Shown here piece after piece: positions 1-13,410 of a stretch of 64,000 bases of DNA. The position numbers were made by a program, and so were the translations under genes. How positions within the stretch are numbered: position 1 is the stretch's first letter; each line of letters opens with the position of its first letter. The notes beneath the pieces are model-generated. The model was not told the DNA's origin, searched no databases, and worked only from the letters and a program-made list of their open reading frames with translations. This stretch comes from Ophioderma brevispina (Eukaryota; Echinodermata; Ophiuroidea; Amphilepidida; Ophiodermatidae): assembly GCA_023653785.1 (NCBI GenBank), contig JAMKCH010005384.1, forward strand, positions 1 through 64,000. Direction: 5' to 3'.

Positions 1-1439
1 CCGGTACAATTATGCATATGTACTTGCTACAGCACACACTCGGCAAGATGAGGCTAGGGTGTATCGGGTCACAATAAACGAAAAAAGCCAATTCAATCAT
101 CGAAACTACAATTGAAGATCAAATTAGGTTTTAATTGAAATATAAACAAAACGGAACAAAAACAAACTATTGGAACTTAACCTTATTGCGTTGTGTGAGA
201 TATTTGCCACAAACAAGGAATAGATGAGTGGTTTATGTGTATGACTGTTATGTGTTCGATTGCGCAATTTATTCAAAAGGCAATCACCTAAAATTCTGTT
301 TTAAACGAAGACTATATCAGGTGTTCCCCATAGTTTAGTGTTGTTTTGCAAACAAGATTAGAATGTAAAATTATTTTATTCATCACTGTCATTTTTTCGA
401 GCGCCGTTCGTAAAGACAAAAGAAACCGTTTTCGAAATAAAACCACTTGTACGTGCACAGGATAGATACAGTATGGAACTTTAGGAAAACACCGAGTTTC
501 TATCTAAATATGTATATCGTTTCGATAAGACATTACTAACAGAAAATAATGTTACTCCCCTGTTATGAGTGTTTGTTTACCTCTATTAGGGTAAAGGTAA
601 GGTTTAAGTGATAGTCAATTTATATTAAGTTAAAGTAGTTTTGAATTGGCAATCAATTACTTTGAGAGCATGGCAAGTTCACTTGCAATAAAGTTTGGTT
701 GTGTTGACCAGGAATATACACATGAAAAAAGAAAGTATGGCAAGAAAAACCCAAGCTTGTTCTGTATCTTGCAGTGGCATCATTGAAAAGTGACTACCTG
801 TATGTTCATTAGGTAAAATAGACAAAGTGCCTCTATTTCCTATAGCTCTAGCAAATTACTATGAAATTCAATTTATTGGATGCAGATGTATATTTTCTCC
901 TAGACATTAAGAAGTTTCTCTAAGAAATTGTTTCAATATCAAAGTGGTTCTTCTTGAAAATGAGTTTGCTAGAATATCTGCCCTAAGAAACAACTCGCGG
1001 TTGTTAATGAAATCTAGGAATAAGTATACTTATAATTGCTAAGTGCTAGACTATGATTCATTGAATATCAGCAGTTATACGGACTCTAAATTCAGGTGAA
1101 TATGGAAGGTTCTTTGATCAGTATTTTATAACAGAAGTGCTTCTCATAATTCACCACCGAAAATCCGAACATTAGGGCTTAGATTCGTTGCAATAAGATG
1201 ACTTTCAGCAAAACTTCAAATGGGACACGTGAGGCATTGTTCTGGATTTCAACAAGGTAAACAGGCAATGGAAGTTTGGAACAAGTTCTTTCAAAAGTAG
1301 AATAGAATGGAGTCTATAAGGATGAAGGTATTAGCGATGACAGGCATATCGCAATTGCGAATGATAGTTCAAATACATGTCATATCCCTAACTAACAAAA
1401 AGTGACGGGTAGAGGTAGTTTGTTGTCAGATCTAGTTGC

Positions 1440-1530
1440 AATTTCCCACTAACACAAGGCAAGGGTCCGCTCTGTGATTTTTTTTGTGGTCCGGTGCGTT
1501 TATGAAGCAATGGACCGTTGGGGATATAAG
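1440..1530. repeat. Short dispersed repeat shared with 54554-54642
   Basis: The segment has ATTTCCCACTA, then CAAGGCA, GGGTCCGCTC, a T-run, and GAAGC...GGA.GTT.GGATATA. The same order recurs at 54554-54642. Parts of it also appear in unit B (near 5510-5530) and unit C (near 12550). It is therefore a dispersed element fragment that also sits inside the tandem array. The family is not recognised. Confidence 0.5.
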
Positions 1531-2819
1531 AACAGCAGGGGTAGAAAGGGGACCTTCTTCATGACTAGATACATAGAAATAGAAGAGGTTATATATAGCA
1601 ATAGGTGTCCATATATAGCACATAGTGCTTATCAAAGACAATGACCACTGTATTTTTGCTGTAATTCACGTTGTCAGGTACGATTTATTCTTAAAGGCTA
1701 TGAAATATTGATATGGCACTCCTATATTCAAAATTCTAGCCTGACGTTATTTAGGTTAAAGTAGAAAGGATGATTTCTGCGGAGAAAAATATCAAGACAA
1801 ACCTTTCTGATGCTCTTAATAGAGGTTAATGCGTTAACCTTATTACAACTTTGTCTTATGTCCAAAAAAAGACAAGGAAGTTGCTTTGCTAAAACCTCTT
1901 GACGAAAAAATCGAACTTTACTTTACAGGCTAATTAGGCTCGCGGATTCCCGGTGTCATATAATGGCAGGGTCCGTGTGACTGAGTGTCCTACAATCCAT
2001 CTGTATATTGTGTTCTCTCCATGGAGCTGCTGTACGCATCATTTGTCTCAGCGGCAAGACTTCGTCTATGTACCCCCTCTCATATATTTACATTGCAAAT
2101 AAAATGTTATATTTAGCTGTTTATTCCGTTTTTGATCAAGCAAGGCCAAAATAAAATAAAATGGTTCATACGAGGGGGGCGTGGTACATATGGAAGTCTT
2201 TCCGTTTCAAGACAACTGTTACCCAATGGCCTCGTTATCAAGGTCACGGTTATTCGTGACATGTGCTATGGGTAGGCGTTAGGCCACTCTCTCATGGAGG
2301 CTGCAATCAGTTCTTACACCGGTACTAATGATTAAAAAAATCACTATATCAAGAAGAGTTGATCATCAACCCAATTTGAGGGAAGTTTATTAATATTTAA
2401 AAGAAACATAACGGTATCAAAATCCCACATAGAAAAAAAAGTGAGGGCCGGCGTGTGTCGTATAAAGGAGTCATATTGCTTTAATACTAAGAAGAGTAAC
2501 GCCAAATTAACAAGCTTCAGAAATGTGAGGATTCTATTTTTGAGAGGAATCCATACAATGATTTTAGGCCTTAGGTTTACTGGAAAACTGGCTTGATCGA
2601 ATGGGGCTCTCCAATTGGACAATAATGTGTGACCTCTAAAGTAATTGTTAAAACTTAAGGCTGGTTTAGAGTAACGCACTTGCGAAAAGCCTTACCCGCC
2701 CGTATGAGATTTGGATCGGGAGGAAGGTCTCGAAAGGTGATATTACATGCGGAACGTCGTTGCCACAATAACTTCGGATTGGAATAAGAATGTAACGAAA
2801 TATCCTACACATTAAACAT

Positions 2820-3160
2820 TTGAGTTCAGTGAGGAACTGGTCCAAACACGAACCTGGCAGTGTGATTTGGTATATTCAACCTGCGTGTATATCTACAGGT
2901 GTAGCCGGTTATGAAATTAAACGATGAAACCGGAATCTGTTGTTCCCAATAGCACTATTGTAGTAAACTTTTTTGACATGCAGTTCCATTGTCACCTATT
3001 TGTCTGTTGTGGCAGTATGACACAATCAATGTCACCATAACATGGCCGTTACCTTGCGACAAAGTGTAATGAAGACACATCGCCATGTTCTTTGTATTTT
3101 CCAGCGCGTAATTGGAATACGTTTTTCCTCAGCTTGGATGCCTATTCCTTCTCATTTTCA
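2820..3160 (-). pseudogene. Eroded copy of the TNF/C1q-like coding segment (unit A)
   Basis: This stretch aligns along its length with the minus-strand coding-like segments at 7623-8094 and 15000-15449. Matching landmarks are the donor-like text around TTACCTTGCGACAAAGTGTA, the tract ACACAATCAATGTCA, and the tail before AAACGATGAAA. Small insertions and deletions occur every few tens of bases and no frame stays open, so it cannot be translated as it stands. The 3' third of the segment (the part encoding the residues after AGEYT in copy C) is missing or unrecognisable here. It could be a true pseudogene or a noisy assembly consensus. Confidence 0.55.
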
Positions 3161-5884
3161 AATTTTACGTAATCTATTTTAGATAAATAGATAAATAATT
3201 CTATATATTTGAATCTGGTATTTTATGTTTTTTTGTTGATTTTTTGTTTATTTTAAACTAGTATTTTCACCTATGAAAGTTCGTAATTGTTTTGCAATGG
3301 AAGACAAAACGGGGAAATTACCTGAGTACCCGTGATCGGAGACTAAGTTTAAATCACCGTTTGACTTGAACATTTCTTCTGATCAATATTGTCAAAAAGA
3401 CGATCGGATGCTTAGTACATACTGTGTCTGAGTGTGGAGGATCTCTAATACTGACACTAATTAATTGCCCATTATAGAAGTGCTATGGAGCACTCGCGTA
3501 ATTGACACATTCATAACTCGTTGTGGGTAGTATAACAGATTAATTATCGAAACGGATGGGTGACTGAAAATGAACACAGGATTGTGAGTTAATATTTCCA
3601 CATTGTTAATGCTATAAGGTTAGCTCATTGAATAAATATCTTTGTATGATTATCGAATAATAATAGAAAATGGTGAGTGACAAATCCAAATTTTTCCTCA
3701 CAAAATTTTTATAATCTCTGCTCTTGGTTTGAAGCATGATCCGAATCTTCTCAGAAAAATCAAGTGAATGAATACAACCAAGCCATAAATAAAGCGAACT
3801 GAGCATCCTGCGGATGAGGAATTCGCCGGGTACCCGGAAATTTGCGTTGAAAAGCACTACTCCGACATCCCGAGAGTCCATCTGAACATGCAAAAAATAG
3901 CTGTACCGTCAGCTAGGAGAAAGAAAGGAGCATCGCACACCAGAACGGATGTAGTTGTTATTTGTTCATAGTTATGATGGGCGATCCTCCTATATTTTTA
4001 AAAGACGTTTATTCTTTAAGGTTCTTCAGGAAAGTCCCTTTTCACGGCGCTTCCTCAAAAAACTACATTTAACATTTAGAAAGCATAAGCACAAATTACA
4101 AATACTAAAATAAACAAACAGTCAAATAAAAAAGGAAGATAGAGTTTTCTTTTCGTAAATTGCGTCCAGTATCTTACTCAACCAATACGGTTTAAGGGGT
4201 ACCTTCAGGGTCACTCAATCCTGGGAGCCAATAACTTTACATGAACCGTCCAGAGGTTATGGACATGGTCTTCACCTGCTCACGTCCCTGGAACTTCTTT
4301 TGAATGTTAACATTTCATGTTGCACGTAATTTCCAATATCAAGCTCTTGTGAATTTATAATATTTTGAAATAAAAGTCTGCGCTAGATGAATATTTGTAC
4401 TCTTCAGCTCATGTTTCCCCTACTAAGTTCTAACATGAGTTTTAGAACAACTACACCATCTTCAAGAAATCAAACCTACAAGAAAATGGAACATTAAAAA
4501 AAAAAAAACATTCAATTATTGAACTAAATTAAGATGACACCAATAGGTGTCATTTTTTGAAAACATACGAAAAGCAAAAGGGGGTATTGGATTCCCAACT
4601 GTAGTGTTTTGTGGTGCGGAACATTTGCCACAACCAGGGAATAGCGCGTTTCATAATAGTACTGACTGGTATGTCTCCGATTGCGCAATTTCTTCGAAAG
4701 GAATCACCCAAAGTGGCTCTTTTACAATCGAACTTTATCCGGTGTTCACCAATAGCGTTGCACAGATTAGAATGTAAAATTATTTTTATTTTATCACTGT
4801 CATTTTTAACGAGCGCAGTTCGTAAGACAAAAGAAACCGTTTCGAAATAAAACCACTTGTACTTGCACAGGATAGACAGAGTAAGAATCTAACAATAGGA
4901 AAACACCTAGTTTCTACCGTTTCGCATAATACATTCTAACAGAAAAAAAATCACTCCCGTTAGAGTGTTGGTTTACTCTATTAGGCTAAAGGTAATGTGT
5001 AAGTGATAGTCAATTTATAGAATTTAAAGTAGTCTCTGAATTGACAATCAATACTTGAGAGCCTGGCAAGTTCAATTGCAATAGAGTTTTGTTGATTTGA
5101 CCATGTTATATACACCTGAAAAAAGAAAGTATTGCAAGAAAAAACCCAAGCTTGTTCTGCATCTGTTAGTGGTATCATTTTAAAAGTGACCACCTGTATG
5201 TTCGTTAGGTAAAATAATACATGTGTCTCTAATTCTACTCTATCAAATTAATTTTAAAATTCAAATTTAGTAGTGGTTTGTAGGATAAATTATTATTTTC
5301 TGTATACAAAGAAGTTGTTTCAATATCAAGTGTGTCTTGGTTAAAAATGAGTTGCAAGAATATCTGTACGAATATTAAACTCAGTTTTTCATCAAAATCT
5401 TGACAACTATATCTATATTAGCAAGTTCTATACCATATTTTCATTGAATAGAAAGGCAGTGTGAGGATTACTAAGGTTTCTTGGATCAGTATTTTATAAT
5501 ATGGGGGGGGAACGTGGGGATATAAGAACAGCACTCCTTGTGCGATCCTAAACCTCTATATTAAACCAAATGGCACAATTATACATTTGTTAACGTTGCA
5601 TTTTCATTTCTGTTAGACGTTGCTGAATAAAATGGAATTATTGAATAATTGCATTCAATTTACTTCTAGGAAGTCTTCATGATAACGAACCAAAACGAAG
5701 AGGAAGTGAAATTTAGATTGATGCTTGACACGTTATCAAGTGTTGTTATTCTGAAGATGTAGACAAAAATAGGAAGAGAAGAAGAAGCTGAATAATAAAC
5801 CCGTATTTTATATTTATCACATGCCCTAGTTTTACAATATCTGAGGGGGGGGAGACAATAATTCAACGATACTCAATGACTAAC

Positions 5885-5958
5885 TAGTTCAAATAAACAA
5901 TAATGATAATGATGGACGATTAAAAATCATGATGTTGACGACGATGATGAGGATGATG
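5885..5958. repeat. GAT/GAC-rich imperfect microsatellite (unit B)
   Basis: A run of degenerate GAT and GAC triplets (ATGATGAGGATGATGATTAA at its core). The same site in unit C (11855-11900) carries a shorter version, so the repeat predates the unit duplication and has since changed length. Confidence 0.65.
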
Positions 5959-6878
5959 ATTAAAGCGCAATATTACCAAATAACTGTATGATCATGAAAA
6001 TGAAGGGTGGCTTTAGGTCGAAACAGAATTTCACCGTAAATATAGCAAGGAATAATTTCGCCTTAAGGTACATAATAGCGTTATAATGATTATAATAGTG
6101 GTAATAAAAAAATGAGGGCATGTGTCGTATAATAATGAGTCATTATTGCTTTAATACTAAGGAGAGTAACTCCAAATGAACAAAACTTTCAGAAATGTGA
6201 AGGATCTATTTTGATAGGATGCATACAATGGTTACTACGTCTGTAGGTTTACTGACTGCTAAAACTGGCTTGATCGAGTTGTGGGCTCTCCAATATGGTA
6301 GTGTGGCGTTCAGTACGTGAACTTGTGGCTGGTTTAGAATAACGCACTTGCGAAAAGCCTACCTACTCGTATGAGACAGTCGCCTCACGTTACCATTAAT
6401 AGCAAGAGCAAAGATTGAGCAAAAGAGTTTTTGATTTGTAGGAATGTTTTGAAAGGTGAATAATAATAGGTTAAAATTGCGTACTTGTTTGTTGAGAGAG
6501 AAATGAGATAAATCAATGTATTTGTGCTGAGATGTTGATGCGTCCAATGCACGAATCCCGCAAGGGCAGGTGCGGACAGGCGTCAATATTCAATGAAAGT
6601 ACATTCTCGACAAGATTATACGCAGTTTTATAATAATTAGTATAGTAAACACAGAAACTTTTATGGTCTTTTTTCAAATATCTCCAACTTCTTGTTTCTA
6701 TCAGGGTCCACATTGTCTTTTGGCGGTCCTGCTGTTTACTATCAGTATAAATGCATTTATGTGGTTAGTCCTTTTTTGACAATTTTAGAACAGAAATTTG
6801 CAAATTACTTCCGTGAACTGCGGGCTTGTGCAATTACTACACAGACATAATCTTGATGAATAGAAAATAATCTTTCAC

Positions 6879-6998
6879 TAGAGGCATCCAAATTGGAAGG
6901 CTGAGCTTTCGACACTTTAGCGCATGCCATTATCAGAGCTCTGATGATGACATTCCCTAGAGTGTCGAAAGCTCGGCCTTCCAAATTGGATACCTCTA
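6879..6998. mobile_element. 120 bp palindromic MITE-like element
   Basis: The two ends are inverted copies about 40 bp long. The left end begins TAGAGGCATCCAAATTGGAA and the right end reads back as TAGAGGTATCCAAATTTGGAA-like text, with GAGCTTTCGACACT shared inside. The centre is a short AT-poor loop around GAGCTCTGATGATG. It lies at the edge of the ~480 bp stretch that unit B has and unit C lacks, so it probably arrived with or as part of that insertion. No coding capacity. Confidence 0.65.
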
Positions 6999-7622
6999 AG
7001 GAAAGATGATTTTATACTCATTTTTACCAACATAGAGTACCATACTAGTTTCCAAACAGACAGTGATGAGTTATTTATTACGTACTTGAATTATTACGAA
7101 TATTGATTATTGTTTTTTCTAAAACATAATTAAAAATGATACAAAATGACGCACATGCATGACGTGTTAGCAACATATTTCCAGGTATAAGCAAACATAG
7201 CCATAATATTCCTCTAAAATTGAAGCTAATACTTAAACCGAGTCACTGTGTTGCAGCTAAAAGACACACACCATTAAACATTTATTTCATTTAGGAACGG
7301 GTCCAAAACACTACCGCCTTGTTATTGTCGGCCCCCGGAGGCTACCATCTATTAGCATGTGTTTATTTTGTATTTTGTAGATTCAACCGTGTTCTTTCGC
7401 CTTCGGCCCTGCTCATCGGCAGTTGTGATTTAGAACTTTCCAGTGACTTCCACTTAACACCAACAAATAGGAACAATATCAATAATGCATAGGAAAAGGC
7501 TACAATTAGGAGCACGTACCTCACAAGGAGTGCGTCTAACTGGTCACGAGTCTAATCAAAGTAAACATAAAAGCAGTAGCATAATTACAAACAAAAAAAC
7601 AAAAAAAAAGCCGCAATAAAAT

Positions 7623-8094
7623 TTAAATAGCAAATGTCATTTCTGGATTCTTATCGACTTTGTTTAACTTCAAAATGACTGTCCTTGGAATTAACTCCGA
7701 ATATCACTACCAAAAGCTGCGTTGGTCTATCTTTAAATAATGTCAAAGCAGCTGATATAGGTTCAAACAAGGCATAAGTTCCCCATTGATCAATTTGATT
7801 GAACCTGACATTGTGATTGTATATTCACCTGCTTTTTTGATATACAGGTGTGGGTTTGATTGAAAAGTAAACGATGAAAGCGGATCTGCTGTTCCCCAAC
7901 GCACTATTGTATTACTTTTTTTGACATAGTAACTGCCATTGTCTGTTGTTGCAGTATGACACAATCAATGTCAACATAACATAAAGATGACCGTTACCTT
8001 GCGACAAAGTGTATGAAAACACATTGCCATGTTCTTTTTGTATTTTCAGCGCGTAATTGATACGTTTCTCAGCTTGGATGCATATTCTTTTCAT
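7623..8094 (-). pseudogene. TNF/C1q-like coding segment, broken copy (unit B)
   Basis: Read on the minus strand, an ATG at 8094 opens MKRICIQAEKRINYAL and continues to FSYTLSQ. After that the useful frame changes: DNGSYYVKKSNTIVRWG, then SSFTF, PHLYIKKAGEYTITMSGS and KLINGELMPC. The two parts join neatly if a ~55 bp GT-AG interval (after CGCAAG, ending CAACAACAG) is removed as a short intron. If it is retained, the single-base difference at the T7 run near 7917 is a frameshift, since copy C has T6. A TGA follows YQLL, where copy C has TTA, and TAG follows QSFW, so the C-terminal ~30 residues of copy C are lost. The pattern W...SSFxF...LYIxxAGEYTI is reminiscent of the central strands of TNF/C1q beta-sandwiches. 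That assignment is inference from pattern only. Confidence 0.45.
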
Positions 8095-8418
8095 TTTTAC
8101 CTAATCAGGGTACTTTTGACAACATTGATTGTACATTTAGTCCAACATAAACTTCTATTTTAGCTAAATAAGATAAGATAAATAATTCTATATATTTGAA
8201 CGTATATTATGTTTTTGTTGATTTTTTGTTTACTTTAAAACTATTATTTCCACCTATGAAAGTTCGTATTTTTGTTTTGCAATTGTAAGACAAAAAAACG
8301 GGGAAATTAACTGAGTACCCGTGATCGTGAGACTTAGGTAAATCAAAGTTTGACCTGCTATTTCTTCTGATCAATATTGTCAAAAGACGATCAATGCTTA
8401 GTACATTACTGTGTCTGA

Positions 8419-8838
8419 CAAGCGAAGATCCCGTGTCTATCCCACGATCCAATGCGTTTGGCAGATCGCCGACTTTCAAGAATGCGATATCACGTGATAT
8501 CACGTGATCATTGCTAGGGAGAAAGTCTTCCGGGTATCGATCGCTGGTTGGTTTAAAAGAACTTTTGCAAGACTAACCCAATTTTCATCTGGGAACTATA
8601 ATTTATTTTGTGAGTCCTTAGTTGAAAACAGAGCAAAATAACATAGAGATTGTTTAAATGATTTAAGGGACTACCTTCAAATCACTAAGGACTCACATTT
8701 ACTGTCCTTATCAGGCGCTCAAATGTGTTTACTTACGAATGGAGACACAATGTATTTGAATGGGTCCGAATGCGACACACAATGAAATATTGTTAAAGAG
8801 ACGGATTGATTCATGGGATACACACGAGATCTTCTCTT
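8419..8838. mobile_element. 420 bp TIR element with target-site duplication (unit B only)
   Basis: The left end reads CAAGCGAAGATC, and the right end, reverse-complemented, reads CAAGAGAAGATC if one extra base is included. Inner matches extend through GTGTCTATCCCAYGA. It is flanked by GTGTCTGA on both sides (8411-8418 and 8839-8846). Units A (~3423) and C (~15760) have a single GTGTCTGA with no insertion, so the empty site is visible twice. An ~8 bp duplication and CA-starting ends suit hAT-type elements. A second inner inverted pair, GTGAGTCCTTAG / CTAAGGACTCAC, lies near 8621 and 8684. No transposase frame, so it is non-autonomous. Confidence 0.75.
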
Positions 8839-11800
8839 GTGTCTGAGTGTGGCGATCTCTAATACTGAAAACTAATTAAATGCCCATTACGGAAGTGCTA
8901 TAGACCACTCTCGTAATTGAACATATTTACTAACTCGTTGTGGGTAGTATACAGATTAATTATATTATCGAAACGGAGTGGTGATAGAAAATGAAACACA
9001 AGAATGTGATTTAATATGTCCACTTTGTTAAGCTATGTGGTAGTTCATCGAATAAATATATCTGTCGGATTATACAATAAATATGGGAAAATTTTGAGTG
9101 ACAAATCAAAATTTTATACTCTGCATCTTGGTTGAAGCATGCATATGATCGCGGCTTCTAAGATTAGTGAATAACAACCAATCCACTAATAAAGCGAACT
9201 GAGCATCCTGCGGATGAGGAATTCGCCGGGATACCCGGGAAATTGCCTGAAAAGCACTACACCGAAATCCCGAGAGTCATTCTGAACATACAGAAAAAGT
9301 ACGTCGGTACGAGAAAGGAAGGAGCATCGCACACCTAAACTTGAACACGGGACTTACTGCTTGCAGGCATGTGAATTGTTATAGTGTTTGATGGGCGAGC
9401 CTCCTATATTTTTAAAAGACGTTTATTCTTAAAGGTTTTCAAGAAAGTCTTTTCCAAAGCTTTCTCCAAAACTACATTTAACATTTTCATAATATTTTAA
9501 AAGCATAAGCATAAACGACAAATACTAATATGAAAAACAAATAGAAAAGGAAGATAGTGTTTTCTTTTCGAAATTGGTCCCAGTATACAATATGGTGAAT
9601 GTACCGCACAGACACATTTTCAGAAAATATGACATTCTTCAATTTGCTCGCAAATGATAGTCTAGGCCATTGGAAGAATAGAGATTTTTATTTTATACAT
9701 AAAATAACATACCCATAAGCAGAGAGGGACATTAATAAGAGGCTAAAGACATCCAGGTAATTTGTAGGCTAAGTTTGCTGTAACTTTATTCAACAGAATA
9801 TGAATATGAATACGATAGGCTCGTACTCATTGATATGAAAACCACAAAGGTCACAGACCGGTTAAACAAGGTGCATGCCGTGAGAATCAACTCTGGCGTG
9901 TGTTTTCTTGTGTTACACGCCATTTCCGTGTCGTCTGCTGAATTAATGTCTGCGACATTAATTATGAAATCGTTCTGTTTACCCATAAGCGCGTTGATTT
10001 GGGCTTAACAATTTCAGGTGAGGGCTAATATATATAGGAGCTTTATAACCATGCAAAATTTGAACAATCTAGAGGGCGCACTATTTCTCAAATGTGCCAG
10101 TGTCTCTTTAAGGGTCGCTATCCTCGGAGCCAATTACTTTATAAATTACATCGACCTCCTAGAGGTATGGGCACCGTCTACACCTGCTCACATCCATGAA
10201 CTGCCTTTGAATGTACTCGTAACAGTTCAATGTTGCAGGTATATTTGAAATATTAAGCTCTTATTGAATTATAATATTTTTTGAAATCAGAAGTCTTTCT
10301 GCGATGCAATATTCAATTCAATTATTAACTGAATTAAAGACGAAAATAGTTGCATTTGAAAACAAACGAACACAAAATATTGGAGTTTAAATACCTTAAA
10401 CAAGGGCATAGCGTTTCATATGTGTAATTGGACTGGTTATGTATCCGATTGCGCGATTTTTTCGAAAGCAATCATCGAAATTGTGTTATAAATCGATGAC
10501 TAATCAGGTTGTTCACAAAAGTGTTCCAACAAAATTAGAATGTAAAATAATTTATTGAGCCTTAATGTAACACTCATTTTCAACAAGCGCAGGTACCAGT
10601 TGAACGCATACGGGAGAGACACAGTAAAAATCTAACATTAGGACAACACCTAGCCTTATATGTTTTAGCCTATTGTTTCGCATAAATACATTCTAACAGA
10701 AAAAGGTTCACTACCGTTAAACTGTTTGTTGATTCTATTAGGCTAGCGGTAACGTGTAAGTGATAGTCAATATATAGAATTTAAAGTAGTCTCTGAATTG
10801 CAATCTACTTTGAGAGCCTGGTTAGGTCAATTGTAATAGAGTTTTGTTGATTTGACCATGTTATGTATACCTGAAAAGTATTGCAAGAATAAAACCCAAG
10901 CTGGTTCTGCATCTGGTAGTGGTATCATTTAAAAAGTGACCACCTGAATGTTCATTAGGTAAATAATTAACAATGTGTTCTCTAATTCAAAACTACTCTA
11001 CAATGAGTTTTTTACAATCAATTAGTGGTGAGATAATATTTTCTGTATACATAGCAGTTGTTTCAATATTAACATGATTAAAGCGTGTCCTCAAAATACA
11101 AATGAATTTGCTATAACTATCTGCTAAGAACATTAAACTCAGTTTTAATAAAATCTAGACTAACATACTTATATTGCTAAGTTCTATACCATGATATTCA
11201 CTTGAATATAAAGCAGGTTTGCAGTCCTTTGATCAGTATTCAAGTGGGACCTTTCAGAAAAAGGAAAATAAGCACTTTCACCCAGAATACGTGAGGCTGA
11301 ATTTGTTACGGATTTTTAACAGGGCAATGTGAACGAGTGCTTTCATAGCAAAATACAATGTGAGTAATAAAAGATGAAATTTATTAGCGTTGACTGGTTT
11401 ATCCAAATTGCGAAGAATATAGTTCGATATAAGCCTCTATAACCAAAATGGAACAGTTATACATTGTTAACGTTGCATTTTCTCTATTACTGTTATACGT
11501 TTCTGAAATTGAGTGTTATTTGCCATCAATTTACTTCAAGCAAGTCTTCATTGACTTAGAAACAAACAAGAAAAAGTGAAATTTAGATTGATGCTTGACA
11601 TTGTAATGAGTACCAGGAGCTTCTTGAAATAGGAGACATTAGTACCATTCGCCTTAAAGTAATTTTGTCATCACGTGCTGAGTATTCTTTCAAGATGGTA
11701 GCAAAAAAAGGAAAGAGAAGGAGAAACTGAATAATAAAACCGTATTTTTTATAATATAAATACATCACATGTCATGTTTTAGAATATCTGACGGGGGCAA

Positions 11801-12770
11801 CAATACTCAATGACTAACTAGTTCAATTAAACAAGAATTAATGACGAACCGATTAACAATCATGATGATGTCGACGACGATCGACGATGAGATGATGGAA
11901 AGGAACGATGTTCAGTCAAACGGCGGAACTCGAATGTTTATAAACCAGCCAAAACCGCAGCAGGTAAAGTGGACATCACTGTTTGACATCACAAACTGGC
12001 AATAGCCTACTGACAACTTACATGCATTGCCCCGGGCTTAAAGCTGAGCGAAAATTGATTTCCTTTCTTTATCGCGACATCATTGCATTCATCAGATGAT
12101 CAATTGAAAGATAACTGGAACGATTATTTAGTAAGATAGAAATATGGCGCAGAGTATTGGATGATTGGTAAATATTCCTTATCAAATCGCGTACTGTAAT
12201 TGTTACTGAAGTTGTAAACACTTTGATTTTTCGAACTTGGATACTGATGAAAATATCATAACCTATTCCGTATTCAGTTGTATCTCACCTCTGTGCGTCA
12301 ATCACAGGCCTGTAGCAAACCCAAGTGAATTTTACAAGGCGTCTTTCAATCCATTGAATGCTCCATTTAGCAAGTTTCACAGAAAACATTGGCGCGTGTG
12401 TTTTTCGCTTTTCAACCAATATCCCGAAGGAACGACATTGATCAGTCGAGTAGTTGCATGGACACATCAGGATATTAATGGAATGTGAACATGAGCGCGC
12501 TACTAGAATTGCCGATAAAGTGGCAAAAATAATGGTCTTTTGAATTAGCCAGGTCGGAAAGGGGGACCTTCTTTCATAACTAGATACAATAGAATAGGTT
12601 TATATATAGCAATAGCTGTACATGATTATATTAGTTCATGAGCCGAGCAAATTTTCGGTATGAAAGGGGACAAAACGACACTTATTATGCAGCATCTGTA
12701 TACCATGGCCTACGCAAAAATGCATGATAGCATTTCTGGAATGGTAGCTATAGCCAGGTAGGGGGTAACC

Positions 12771-13410
12771 AAGGTTTACACAGACGGGGGCATCCTAATT
12801 GCTTCAATCATGTTGAAAAGTATACCACATTATTATTTGTCTGATCATAGGGATTCCAAAAAGGTATAGTACTAACTACAACCTGAAGCTTTGGAGTAAT
12901 AGGCTAAAAACAGCAAAAATCCATATTTTATTGGTGGAGCTCTATGTCCATTGTATTCAATGGGGCTTGAACTTGACCTTGTTTCCCCCTACTTAAGTAA
13001 CTAAGCATTTGAGACACTCAAAACTATTCCTTATTTGAATCCTATGACCTCCACCAAAAATTTGTAACATTTTGCATCCAAATTGGTGCAACTTTAAAAT
13101 TTGACCCCTGCACAACTGAAATTTAACCTTTTGACCTGTTTTTGCTGTTTTTAACCATAAGAATGTTACAAGGATTAAAAAAAGGTATAGTTTGTACTAC
13201 ATACAAGGTATGGTTACATACAAGGTAATATTTAACCTTTCGTGATGACCTTCGACATATGACAATTTTTGTGTTATATCTCCATAACCATAAGTTGTAA
13301 GTAGTACAAACTATACCATTTTTAATAACAGGACGAACACTTTGGTTACCTTTTTACAGCAGTCCAAGCATTTTTATTTTTGACCCCTGTAGTATGAATT
13401 CCCCCCCCCC
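12771..13410. mobile_element. TIR element related to the 53.3 kb element
   Basis: The left end reads AAGGTTTACACAGACGGGGG. The right end has GACCCCTGTAGTATGAATTC, its rough inverse. Inside are GGTATAGTTTGTACTAC and its inverse GTAGTACAAACTATACC. The same words occur in the element at 53306-53813 and in a partial copy near 43800-43960, so this looks like one non-autonomous family. The ends are diverged and no clear target duplication was seen. Confidence 0.45.

Larger units (their letters stand above)
85..4505. repeat. Tandem unit A of a three-unit array
   Basis: This is the first of three collinear units. Landmarks shared with B and C, in order: an opening block (A 85-1290, B 4508-5490, C 10308-11240); a block with the text GGCTGGTTTAGA followed by AACGCACTTGCGAAAAGCC (A 2650, B 6330, C 13880); the minus-strand coding-like segment (A ~2820-3160); a block around ATAAATAATTCTATATAT (A 3190, B 8180, C 15545); and a closing block shared only with B, with AAAGCGAACTGAGCATCCTG (A 3792, B 9192). 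A is shorter than B and C and differs from them mainly by many one- and two-base insertions and deletions, often in homopolymers. It is either an old decayed copy or a poorly polished piece of assembly. Confidence 0.75.
4506..10310. repeat. Tandem unit B of the three-unit array
   Basis: This unit is collinear with A and C but carries private insertions relative to C. About 480 bp lies at ~6518-6998 (C reads straight across at 14360), and a 420 bp TIR element lies at 8419-8838. A further ~500 bp at ~9590-10105 is absent from A. The closing block (9190-10300) matches A 3790-4390. The opening block 4610-5490 is closest to unit A (180-1140) and also matches C 10390-11230. Confidence 0.75.
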
